Shown here in pieces: positions 1 to 5,779 of a stretch of 6,900 bases of DNA. Where the stretch lies: contig DCUM01000255.1 of NCBI GenBank assembly GCA_002327255.1, positions 165 through 7,064 on the forward strand, written 5' to 3'. The notes beneath the pieces are model-generated. The model ran no database searches. It was not told where the DNA came from and saw only the letters and a list, made by a program, of their open reading frames with translations. The position numbers and the translations under genes were made by a program. This DNA comes from a bacterium UBA2214. Lineage in GTDB: Bacteria > Zhuqueibacterota > Zhuqueibacteria > Residuimicrobiales > Residuimicrobiaceae. Position 1 is the stretch's first letter. Each line of letters opens with the position of its first letter.

Positions 1-80
1 TCGGGCCGGTAAAAGCGAATGCGTGACTCCCGGCAAAATCAAATTACCTATCAGTTTATCAGTCGACCGGCGATGCTCAT

Positions 81-1250
81 TCAGGCGATCCTTCGCAATA
101 GCTGCAGCAAACCGGTCACACCGGTAATGGTGATATCCCCGCGCGTTTCTTCGTGGTCTCCGTTATAGACGATGCAGCGGCCATACGGATAGGAGGCGAT
201 GACTTTTTCGAGGGACAGCAATCCCTTGAAATAATCAGGCGTCACCGTCTCTCCCGCTTTTATCTCGATGGGTAGAATCTCCTGGGCGATGTTATAGATC
301 ACATCGATTTCGTTGCCCGTACTATCGCGGTAGAAATTAAGATTGATGCCCTTGCCTTGATTGAATCGAAATTTGACTAGTTCTGCAATGACCAGATTTT
401 CGAACAGGCTGCCGCGCAGGGGATGGGAATCCACCTGGCCCTCCTTTTCAATTCCAAGCAAATGACAAGCTAAACCGGTGTCGTAGAAATAGAGCTTGGG
501 TGATTTGATCAGCCTCTTGCCGAGATTGCGATGGAATGGCTCCAATAAAAATATCATATAACTCGCTTCGAGCAGGGAAAGCCATTCCCGGGCGGTGGTA
601 TGCGAGACTCCGGCATCATTGCCCAGACTGTTCAGATTTAAAAGCTGTCCGGTTCTTCCCGCGCACAGACGCACAAATTTCTGGAACTGGCTCAGATTTT
701 TAATCTGAATCAATTGTCTCAAGTCTCTTTCGATATAGGTTTCAAAGTAATACTGCAGTGCTTGACTCGGCTCCAGATTCTGGTCATAAATCCGGGGGAA
801 AAAACCTTTAAAAAGCAACTGGTTGATGGATGAAATATCATAGTTGTTTTTCACTTCCGTGAAGCTGAACGGGAGAAGTTTTAATAATGCCGTTCGGCCA
901 GCAAGAGACTGGCTGACCCGGTTTAGAACCTCGAATTGCTGGCTTCCGGTCAGAACGAACAGATTGTTGACCCTCTTTTCGTCGACGATGCCCTGAATAT
1001 AAGAAAGCAGTTCTGGCACATGCTGGATTTCATCCAATATGGCACCATCAGGTATGCGGCGCAAGAATCCGCGGGGATCCGAGCGGGCAAATTCCCGTTG
1101 GTCCAGTAATTCCAGATTGATATAGGCTTTCTCTTTAAAAACCTGGCAAACCAGAGTCGTTTTACCCGACTGTCTGGGGCCGGTGAGGGTAATGACGGGA
1201 TAGTGCGATGCCAACGTCCGCAAATGAGAGGAAATTTCACGCACGACCAT
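81..1250 (-). CDS. AAA_14/DUF4143-family ATP-binding protein
   Basis: A 389-residue protein of the widespread family joining an N-terminal AAA-type ATPase (AAA_14) to a C-terminal DUF4143 region. Visible from the N-terminus: Walker A GPRQSGKTT at about residues 24-32, Walker B AILDEI at about 70-75, sensor-1-like FVLTGS near 98-103, and an AGRT element near 117-120. A probable winged-helix segment (GVSHTTAREWL) lies near 214-224. The tail carries a PD-(D/E)xK-like pattern, GNEIDVI then PIEIKAG, at about 312-333. Length is normal and the frame is intact. An in-frame TTG at 1265 is possible, but the ATG at 1250 is preferred because AGGAG lies 6 nt before it. Family members are often mobile-looking, multicopy genes without an agreed function; ATP binding is well supported, and nuclease activity is only inferred. 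It stands alone, with palindromes upstream that suggest its own regulation. Confidence 0.9.
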   Translation of the reverse strand: MVVREISSHLRTLASHYPVITLTGPRQSGKTTLVCQVFKEKAYINLELLDQREFARSDPRGFLRRIPDGAILDEIQHVPELLSYIQGIVDEKRVNNLFVLTGSQQFEVLNRVSQSLAGRTALLKLLPFSFTEVKNNYDISSINQLLFKGFFPRIYDQNLEPSQALQYYFETYIERDLRQLIQIKNLSQFQKFVRLCAGRTGQLLNLNSLGNDAGVSHTTAREWLSLLEASYMIFLLEPFHRNLGKRLIKSPKLYFYDTGLACHLLGIEKEGQVDSHPLRGSLFENLVIAELVKFRFNQGKGINLNFYRDSTGNEIDVIYNIAQEILPIEIKAGETVTPDYFKGLLSLEKVIASYPYGRCIVYNGDHEETRGDITITGVTGLLQLLRRIA

Positions 1251-1256
1251 GCCAGA

Positions 1257-1261
1257 CTCCT
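1257..1261 (-). promoter_or_regulatory. Ribosome binding site of the ATPase gene
   Basis: AGGAG sits 6 nt before the ATG at 1250. This decides that start over the upstream TTG at 1265, which would place the Shine-Dalgarno inside the coding region. Confidence 0.75.
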
Positions 1262-1276
1262 GCAAGTATACTTACA
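1261..1276. promoter_or_regulatory. Imperfect palindrome abutting the ATPase ribosome binding site
   Basis: The core AAGTATACTT (1264-1273) is a perfect 10-bp palindrome. Flanking bases extend it to TGcAAGTATACTTaCA with one mismatched pair. Its outer half-site TGCAAG also occurs in the larger inverted repeat about 35 bp further upstream, and the palindrome touches the Shine-Dalgarno. A protein bound here could block transcription or translation start; that role is inferred. Confidence 0.4.
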
Positions 1277-1307
1277 TTCTGCGGGGTTATGATAACAAGT
1301 TACAGGC

Positions 1308-1350
1308 TATTTTTGTAAATTGCAAGCCATACTTGCAATTTACAAAAATA
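1308..1350. repeat. Perfect 19-bp inverted repeat upstream of the ATPase gene (operator candidate)
   Basis: Arms 1308-1326 (TATTTTTGTAAATTGCAAG) and 1332-1350 are exact reverse complements around the 5-bp spacer CCATA. The arms are AT-rich and lack the GC stem plus T-tract order of a good intrinsic terminator. The repeat ends 58 bp before the ATPase start. On the minus strand the gene-proximal arm contains TTTACA, and TATCAT (1289-1294) follows at a 19-bp spacing. A weak promoter overlapping the repeat is therefore possible. An operator is the simplest reading; a mobile-element end or hairpin RNA are alternatives. Confidence 0.6.
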
Positions 1351-1683
1351 TTCTCAGTCAAAGAATCTGTGCTTCCACGCCTGTGACTGCAAAGTCTGAA
1401 TCGGTTTGCCGGTGGCGCGCTAGCTTGCCTACCCTTACGCAATTCTCTTGATATTCAGGATTGGATTTGCTAATACACCAGAAACCGGGGATCGAGGCGA
1501 ACGCCCGGAAGGCTGCCACGGCATCCCCTACACCCGACTGGGCGCGGAAGGCGACCCACGCGCCTGGTAGAAGGCCGCTGAACTGAACGGGTGCGCTGCC
1601 CGGATTTTTTATTCGGATCACCAGGGTGGATAACTTCAGGATCACCTGAGCACCACGAGTTTGCTGACGCCGTACATCTGATA
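1351..1683. other. Gene-poor stretch between the DUF5615 remnant and the ATPase gene
   Basis: No convincing gene. The central part (about 1465-1615) is visibly richer in G and C than its flanks, and reading frames stay open there on both strands. None of the translations resembles a family I recognise, and none has a good ribosome binding site. A short direct repeat, GGATCACC, occurs at 1615-1622 and 1639-1646. It may be decayed coding sequence or an imported fragment. Confidence 0.4.
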
Positions 1684-2049
1684 TCAGGGAATAGGTAAAA
1701 TGCGGATTCGCGATTTGGATGGATCAATGGTAACCAGAGCGCCTCGTTCCAAATCCGGTGAGTACTCTTTTATGACTGAAATCAAACGATCCTTGGCGGA
1801 CGCAGGCAGGATGTCCTGAATTCTATTTTGGATGACGCTTGGACCGGCGTCGTGAGTCAATGCAAGCAAGATGCCAAAATCAAGATCGTGAGTAAAGACG
1901 ATGCAATGATTCGCCCGAGCCTAATCCATCAGAACACGGTCGGAGGCTGCTGGCTCCCCCACTTCACTCCAATGGACAGCGCTCCATCCTTCATTTTTGA
2001 ATACACTAACCCAGTCAGGGAGTAAATTCATATCAAGTAAAAATTTCAT
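1684..2049 (-). pseudogene. DUF5615 (PIN-like) toxin gene with an in-frame amber codon
   Basis: The frame starts MKFLLDMNLLPDWV and continues through FTHDLDFG (about residues 52-59) to the natural TGA at 1684-1686: 121 codons, a normal DUF5615 length. DUF5615 (COG4634) proteins are predicted PIN-like RNase toxins. Here D6 and N8 and the later T-H-D-L-D-F-G acidic motif are preserved. Codon 43 (1921-1923) is TAG, in the context LMD-stop-ARANHC, where related proteins commonly carry tryptophan, so one TGG-to-TAG transition explains it. The ATG at 2049 overlaps the DUF433 stop as ATGA, showing translational coupling of an antitoxin-toxin operon. Most likely this is a recently inactivated toxin. 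Amber suppression, or restart at TTG 1869, which would give a 61-residue fragment lacking the N-terminal acidic residues, is less likely. Confidence 0.85.
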
Positions 2050-2276
2050 CCAGTCACCATCAGCGCTTCAATTTCTCCCGCACGCCAGGCGGCATATGAT
2101 AGCGCCTCAGCAATGTCCTCTTTTTCCAGCAGAGGGTAGGCTTTTAGAATAGTGAGCGTATCATGACCGGCGGCGATAAGGCCGATGATGGCGCCAACCG
2201 TTATCCTCATTCCCCGGATGCATGGCTTCCCACCCATCACGTTCGGATCAAAAGTAATTCGGGTAAGTTTATTCAC
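2046..2276 (-). CDS. DUF433 family antitoxin
   Basis: A 76-residue protein with the complete DUF433 (COG2442) pattern. It has RITFDPNVMGGKPCIRGMRITV at about residues 6-27 (written here as its key elements: DPN, GKPCIRG, MRITV), AAGHD near 35-39, YPLLEKEDI at 47-55, and ALSYAAW at 58-64. DUF433 folds as a small helix-turn-helix domain and is typically the antitoxin of DUF5615 PIN-like toxins, which is the gene that follows with a 4-bp ATGA overlap. The start is GTG at 2274-2276, since the protein then begins at the usual family position. The ribosome binding site is weak (GCAGAG a few bases upstream). The 5' flank contains the right-hand MITE-like element about 70 bp away, which may have altered the promoter. 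The gene appears intact although its partner is broken. Confidence 0.9.
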   Translation of the reverse strand: MNKLTRITFDPNVMGGKPCIRGMRITVGAIIGLIAAGHDTLTILKAYPLLEKEDIAEALSYAAWRAGEIEALMVTG

Positions 2277-2343
2277 TATTTGCTCTGCAATACAATTTCA
2301 ATTTGTTCAAATAAAGGAAAGATTATCTATGGTAATATAGTTA

Positions 2344-2473
2344 CTAGGAGTCTGTCGGATTTAAATTGTAACTTATTGATTTTATTGCTTTGCCAGCTTG
2401 AGGGCCCGTTTTTTAAGTAATTATAAATCAATAGCTTAATTTTTTATATAGCTCAAATCCGACAAACTCCTAG
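2344..2473. mobile_element. MITE-like element with CTAG target duplications
   Basis: Terminal inverted repeats of 15 bp, GAGTCTGTCGGATTT (2348-2362) and AAATCCGACAAACTC (2455-2469), match at 14 of 15 positions. Each outer end is followed by CTAG (2344-2347 and 2470-2473), a probable 4-bp target duplication. An inner pair (2369-2382 and 2425-2438) also matches at 12 of 14, so most of the 122-bp element can fold on itself. It has no coding capacity, so it would depend on a transposase elsewhere. IS5- and IS1182-type transposases produce comparable short duplications and TIRs; the family is inferred. Confidence 0.75.
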
Positions 2474-2710
2474 TCGATGAATAAAGCAAGGAAAAAACAT
2501 GATATGGAATGTAATAGTAAGTAATGAAATGAAATGACAAAAACATTTATACAAGACTTTCCTGAATCAGTGCCGCCCAGCTCATGCGCCGCGGCACAAT
2601 GAACGCTGCATCGCCAGCATCTTTTCCATCACGCATAATCCCATGAATGACCGGCGCGGTTTTCTTGCGAGTAATCAGGAATTTTCAGCCCCATTCGTCA
2701 CCGCAGGATT
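2474..2710. other. Intergenic stretch without a supported gene
   Basis: The left half (to about 2560) is AT-rich with runs such as AATGAAATGAAATGA. The right half has mixed composition. A 29-residue minus-strand frame (2547-2636, ending ...MSWAALIQESLV) looks protein-like but is too short, lacks a clear ribosome binding site and matches no family I can name. It may be a gene remnant. Confidence 0.35.
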
Positions 2711-2783
2711 TTCGGGCAGAGGCCCGAAGCTATGGTTCCGCCCAGGGCATCCCTGCCCTGGGCGATCAGGCCGCACGCGGAAC
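2711..2783. repeat. Cluster of strong hairpins downstream of the dehydrogenase gene
   Basis: TTCGGGC (2711-2717) pairs with GCCCGAA (2722-2728) around AGAG. CGCCCAGGGCA (2739-2749) pairs perfectly over 11 bp with TGCCCTGGGCG (2754-2764) around TCCC. GTTCCGC (2735-2741) can pair with GCGGAAC (2777-2783), enclosing the second hairpin, although the two stems compete for three bases. No T-tract follows on either strand. A REP-like palindromic repeat or a structured RNA end is possible. Confidence 0.55.
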
Positions 2784-2796
2784 TGGTGTGCCCATA

Positions 2797-2832
2797 AAAA
2801 AATCCCGGCGCAGTACTGCACGCCGGGATTTT
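2797..2832 (-). terminator. Intrinsic terminator of the dehydrogenase gene
   Basis: A 12-bp stem, AAAATCCCGGCG (2799-2810) with CGCCGGGATTTT (2821-2832), encloses a 10-nt loop. On the minus strand the stem runs into seven T residues, about 20 nt after the dehydrogenase stop codon. The loop contains the palindrome CAGTACTG. Confidence 0.85.
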
Positions 2833-2848
2833 ACTTTTTCACAGAGCC

Positions 2849-2874
2849 GGTTTCAGATGAGTCTCTCTGAAACC
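2849..2874. repeat. 9-bp inverted repeat spanning the dehydrogenase stop codon
   Basis: GGTTTCAGA (2849-2857) and TCTGAAACC (2866-2874) are perfect complements around 8 nt. The TGA stop (2853-2855) lies inside one arm. The hairpin forms the very end of the coding sequence just before the terminator and may protect the mRNA 3' end; that role is inferred. Confidence 0.45.
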
Positions 2875-4403
2875 GATTTGGCCTGCATGAACAAACCGAG
2901 ATAATCCATGCCGCCCGCCTTGGAGTCGGTGCCGCTCATGTTGAAACCGCCGAAGGGATGCACCCCCACCATGGCGCCGGTGCACTTGCGGTTGATGTAT
3001 AAATTGCCGACGTGGACCCTCTTTTTCGCTTCCTCGATCTTGTAGCGGTTGTTGGTCCACACCGCAGCGGTGAGACCGAATTCGGTCGCGTTGGCCAGTT
3101 CCAGTGCTTGCTGAAAATTTTTAGCCTTGATGACCGCCAGAACCGGTCCAAATATTTCTTCCTGATCCAGCGGCGTGCCGGGTTTGATGTCCGCAAAGAT
3201 GGTCGGCTGAATATAATAGCCGTCGCCGGGCGCTTTTGCGCCGCCGCACATCAGCCGGCCGTCTTTCTTGCCCATTTCGATATAGCTGAGGATTTTCTCT
3301 TCGGAGCCCTGATTGGCCACCGGCCCCATATAGGTGGTGGGCAGTTCGGGCGCTCCCACCGTCAGTTTTTTCGTCTTCTCCACGATCATGGCGATGAACG
3401 GCTCATAGATATCTTCGACCAGAATCAGGCGCGAGCACGCCGAACACTTTTGTCCCTGAAATCCAAAGGCGGACGCGACAACCGCTGTGGCGGCTTCTTC
3501 GAGGTTCGTTTCGCTGTCCACCACGATGGTATCCTTGCCACCCATCTCCGCGATGACGCGTTTGATCCAGATCTGTCCGGGCGAGAGCTGCGCCGCGAGC
3601 TGGTTGATGTGCAGGCCCACTTCCTTGGAGCCGGTGAAGGAGATGAAGCGCGTCTTGGGATGGGCGACGATATGGTCGCCGATTTCGGCGCCGCTGCCCG
3701 GAATGAAATTGAGCACGCCGGGGGGCAGACCGGCCTCCTTCATGATCTCCACCAGCAGATAACCGATGCAGGGTGTATCCGAAGCCGGCTTGAGCAGCAC
3801 GGTGTTGCCGGTGACGATGGCGGCGCTGGCCATGCCGGTGAGGATAGCCATGGGGAAATTCCACGGCGGTATCACCGCGCCGACGCCGAGCGGTATATAA
3901 GAGAGTTCGGGAAATTCGTTGGGGAAGGGCACGGTGCCCTTGATCTCGCTCCAGCGCAGCATTTCGCGGGCGTAGAAATCGAGGAAATCGATGGCTTCGG
4001 CCATATCCGCTTCCGCCTCATTCCAGCTCTTGCCGATCTCGGTGATCATCCAGGCGTTGACCTCAAAGCGGCGGCGGCGCATGATCTGGGCGGCCTTTAA
4101 CAGCACGATGGCGCGTTCCCTGGGCGATACCAGACGCCACTTTTCAAAGGCGCGCAGAGCCGCATCCATGGCCAAATCGACTTCGGCCTGGCCGGCCTTG
4201 TGAAAAGTGCCCACCAACTGGCTGGTGTGGGAAGGATTGTACGATTTGATAAACTTGCCGGTCGTGACGTCTTTGCCATCGATGTACAGGGGATAGACGC
4301 GACTGGATTGGCTGGCCACCAGTTTGAGTGCTTCCTCCTGTTTCTGGCGATTTTCGGGTTTGGAGAAATCGGTGTAGGCTTCATTGCGGAAATCATGCAG
4401 CAT
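2853..4403 (-). CDS. 1-pyrroline-5-carboxylate (L-glutamate gamma-semialdehyde) dehydrogenase
   Basis: A 516-residue cytosolic aldehyde dehydrogenase that oxidises glutamate semialdehyde to glutamate with NAD+, the second step of proline degradation and also the end of arginine/ornithine catabolism. Landmarks: IPPWNFP with the oxyanion Asn near 182, LLKPAS with cofactor-binding Lys near 205, and FTGSKEVG at 256-263. The general-base Glu lies in AEMGGKD near 286, the catalytic Cys near 320 in GQKCSACSR, and EEIFGPV at 415-421. The GQKCSACSR context and the long N-terminal arm fit the P5C dehydrogenase group (PruA/RocA/ALDH4A1-like) rather than generic aldehyde dehydrogenases. The start at 4403 is set by AGGAGG 6 nt upstream. 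Proline dehydrogenase is not visible here, so the enzyme appears stand-alone and monocistronic, between its own promoter and terminator. A long antisense open frame is only a codon-bias shadow. Confidence 0.95.
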   Translation of the reverse strand: MLHDFRNEAYTDFSKPENRQKQEEALKLVASQSSRVYPLYIDGKDVTTGKFIKSYNPSHTSQLVGTFHKAGQAEVDLAMDAALRAFEKWRLVSPRERAIVLLKAAQIMRRRRFEVNAWMITEIGKSWNEAEADMAEAIDFLDFYAREMLRWSEIKGTVPFPNEFPELSYIPLGVGAVIPPWNFPMAILTGMASAAIVTGNTVLLKPASDTPCIGYLLVEIMKEAGLPPGVLNFIPGSGAEIGDHIVAHPKTRFISFTGSKEVGLHINQLAAQLSPGQIWIKRVIAEMGGKDTIVVDSETNLEEAATAVVASAFGFQGQKCSACSRLILVEDIYEPFIAMIVEKTKKLTVGAPELPTTYMGPVANQGSEEKILSYIEMGKKDGRLMCGGAKAPGDGYYIQPTIFADIKPGTPLDQEEIFGPVLAVIKAKNFQQALELANATEFGLTAAVWTNNRYKIEEAKKRVHVGNLYINRKCTGAMVGVHPFGGFNMSGTDSKAGGMDYLGLFMQAKSVSERLI

Positions 4404-4409
4404 AAAACG

Positions 4410-4415
4410 CCTCCT
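4410..4415 (-). promoter_or_regulatory. Ribosome binding site of the dehydrogenase gene
   Basis: Perfect AGGAGG, 6 nt before the ATG at 4401-4403. This predicts strong initiation and fixes the start codon. Confidence 0.85.
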
Positions 4416-4468
4416 GATTAAAAAAGAGATGGTTTGCGTGGCCCGAAGACCCCGCTTTTTCGCGCTTT

Positions 4469-4497
4469 ATTTTAGGTTTTTAAAGCCAGAAAGTCAA
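4469..4497 (-). promoter_or_regulatory. Sigma-70-type promoter of the dehydrogenase gene
   Basis: TTGACT (4492-4497) and TAAAAT (4469-4474) are separated by exactly 17 bp, each one base off consensus. Transcription would start near 4462, giving a leader of about 60 nt before the strong ribosome binding site. No operator is evident beside it. Confidence 0.7.
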
Positions 4498-4573
4498 GGC
4501 AAATCTGATGGCGCGCCCTGGCGCTTAGAGGTGGGAAAGGGGGTATGCGGGCACCATGGTTTTACCGTGAAAC

Positions 4574-4589
4574 CGGCGCCATGGCGCCG
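4574..4589. repeat. Perfect 16-bp palindrome CGGCGCCATGGCGCCG
   Basis: A spacerless GC-rich palindrome about 80 bp upstream of the dehydrogenase promoter -35 box and 135 bp downstream of the TPR-like gene. It could be a regulator site or chance in GC-rich DNA. Confidence 0.35.
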
Positions 4590-4723
4590 CACGCCCTGAA
4601 GGTGTTCAACTTCATCCGGCTATGGGTGCCACTATGGGGTGAAAGGTGTCGTCAAGCAGGTGTGCCCCACCACAAGCAGGTGGCGCCGGCCTTTTTTGCA
4701 GACATCCGGCGGGGATTTTACCA

Positions 4724-5779
4724 TCAGGCTGGCGGCTCTACGTAACCGTCCATTTCGAAATAAAAGGCCTGAAGGGCGATCCGGATCAGTGCGGTGACAA
4801 GATCGTCTTCGATCTCCTGCGCCATGCGCTGCAAAAGCCTGTCCCCGGTGTCGGCGATGGCATAGAGCACCATCAGGCCCAGGGCCAGCCGCAGCGGCAG
4901 CAGCGGTATGATTTGCTGCAGGGAACTCCCGGTGATGCGCTCCCGGGTCAGCCCGAATCGTTCCGCGAATTCCTTGAGGTGCTCCAGCTGCATGGCCAGA
5001 ATCAGCCTGGCGAGTTCACTCCAGTTCGACTCTTCCAACAATTTCAGACTTTCCAGACCAAAGCGGGCGTCTTTTTCGCTGGCGGCGAAATCCTGAAGTA
5101 TCTTTTTGAGCGCCACGGCAGCGCCCGGAAATTCAGGTTTTTGTCCGGGCGAGAGCATCTCCGTCAGCCTGGCGGCGCGTTCGCGTCTTTTCTCGGGTGT
5201 GCCGGCGGTGTAGAGTTCGTAAACCGGGATGTTGATGGAAAACCAGCGGTTGCGCGGATTTTTGGCGCCCTGGCGCAGCGATTCCTCGACATCCAGATAG
5301 ATTTGTTCCAGATCGTTATATTGATAGCGTTCCAGCACCTGCTGCAAAACCAGATCGACGGGATCGTCCTCATCCCAGTCGCCCTCGGCCTGGAAATAGT
5401 CGCCGAGAAAACGCTGGCACGTTTCGATGCGGCCGCAGAGATAGGCGCTGGCGGCGGCCAGAAGCCGGCCATCGTCTCCCAATTGGGCCGGATGGGTCTG
5501 CTGGAAAAACGCCAGTGCAGTGCGTTCCTGTCCCAGCAGGAGGGCTGCTTCGCCGCGCGCCACGGGCGTTAAGGCTTTGCCGGCCTCGATGAGGCGATTG
5601 TAAAGCTCCGCAGCTGCGGAGAAATCCTCCAGACCCAGCAGGCAGCGCCCCTTGAGCAGCAGCCACGCTTCCGCGCCGGGCTGTTCCGCGATGAGGGCAT
5701 CGAGCAGCACCAGGGCTTGTGCGTACTGTTTGTCGACCAATAATCGAAAGATTTCAATGGTTTCTTCTTGCTGTTTCAT
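4724..5779 (-). CDS. TPR-like helical-repeat protein of unknown function
   Basis: A 351-residue, almost wholly alpha-helical protein. The first 125 residues have tetratricopeptide character: paired helices with A-x-x-L and G-x-x-x-x-A spacing (AQALVLLDALI near 20-30, AWLLLKGRCLLGLEDFSAAAELY near 38-60 in part, ALLLGQERTALAFF near 79-92). The rest is not recognisable. A hydrophobic stretch at about 288-308 (IIPLLPLRLALGL onward) could be a membrane segment or a buried helix. No signal peptide is seen, so it is probably cytoplasmic. Its ATG overlaps the stop of the preceding serine hydrolase gene as ATGA, so the two are translationally coupled and probably work together. An AAGGA sits about 9 nt before the start. 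As a TPR-type protein it probably binds other proteins, but the partner is unknown. Confidence 0.75.
   Translation of the reverse strand: MKQQEETIEIFRLLVDKQYAQALVLLDALIAEQPGAEAWLLLKGRCLLGLEDFSAAAELYNRLIEAGKALTPVARGEAALLLGQERTALAFFQQTHPAQLGDDGRLLAAASAYLCGRIETCQRFLGDYFQAEGDWDEDDPVDLVLQQVLERYQYNDLEQIYLDVEESLRQGAKNPRNRWFSINIPVYELYTAGTPEKRRERAARLTEMLSPGQKPEFPGAAVALKKILQDFAASEKDARFGLESLKLLEESNWSELARLILAMQLEHLKEFAERFGLTRERITGSSLQQIIPLLPLRLALGLMVLYAIADTGDRLLQRMAQEIEDDLVTALIRIALQAFYFEMDGYVEPPA

Larger units (their letters stand above)
4404..4723. other. Intergenic region between the TPR-like gene and the dehydrogenase gene
   Basis: It holds the dehydrogenase promoter and leader at its left end and a 16-bp palindrome near 4574-4589. 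No gene is supported. I see no convincing intrinsic terminator for the upstream operon: small GC-rich stems (for example CCACC/GGTGG near 4667-4683) lack a minus-strand T-tract. Confidence 0.5.

Noticed and set aside
1308..1350. The 19-bp inverted repeat as an intrinsic terminator
   Set aside because: The stem is AT-rich and its T residues are inside the arms, not after a GC stem. Upstream position relative to the ATPase gene fits an operator better.
1358..1645. 95-codon minus-strand frame as a small gene
   Set aside because: No ribosome binding site, no family resemblance, and overlapping frames are open as well.
1615..1646. GGATCACC direct repeat as part of an array
   Set aside because: Only two 8-bp copies 24 bp apart; no CRISPR-like periodicity or other repeat array was seen in the window.
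1684..1869. Stand-alone 61-residue gene starting at TTG 1869
   Set aside because: It is the C-terminal half of the DUF5615 frame; the upstream half, with its own coupled ATG, is present in the same frame and broken only by one TAG.
2547..2636. 29-residue minus-strand frame ending MSWAALIQESLV
   Set aside because: Protein-like wording but very short, no clear ribosome binding site and no known match; kept only as a possible remnant.
2643..2904. Two overlapping plus-strand frames of 75 and 85 codons
   Set aside because: They run through the hairpin cluster, the dehydrogenase terminator and its 3' end, so they are unlikely to be genes.
3012..4100. 362-codon open frame on the plus strand
   Set aside because: Antisense to the dehydrogenase, whose motifs are unambiguous; the translation is low-complexity in R, G, H and D with no recognisable domain. 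A codon-bias shadow.
4646..5572. 308-codon open frame on the plus strand
   Set aside because: Lies opposite the TPR-like gene; that gene has the coupled start and a coherent helical pattern, while this frame has no motif and no good ribosome binding site.
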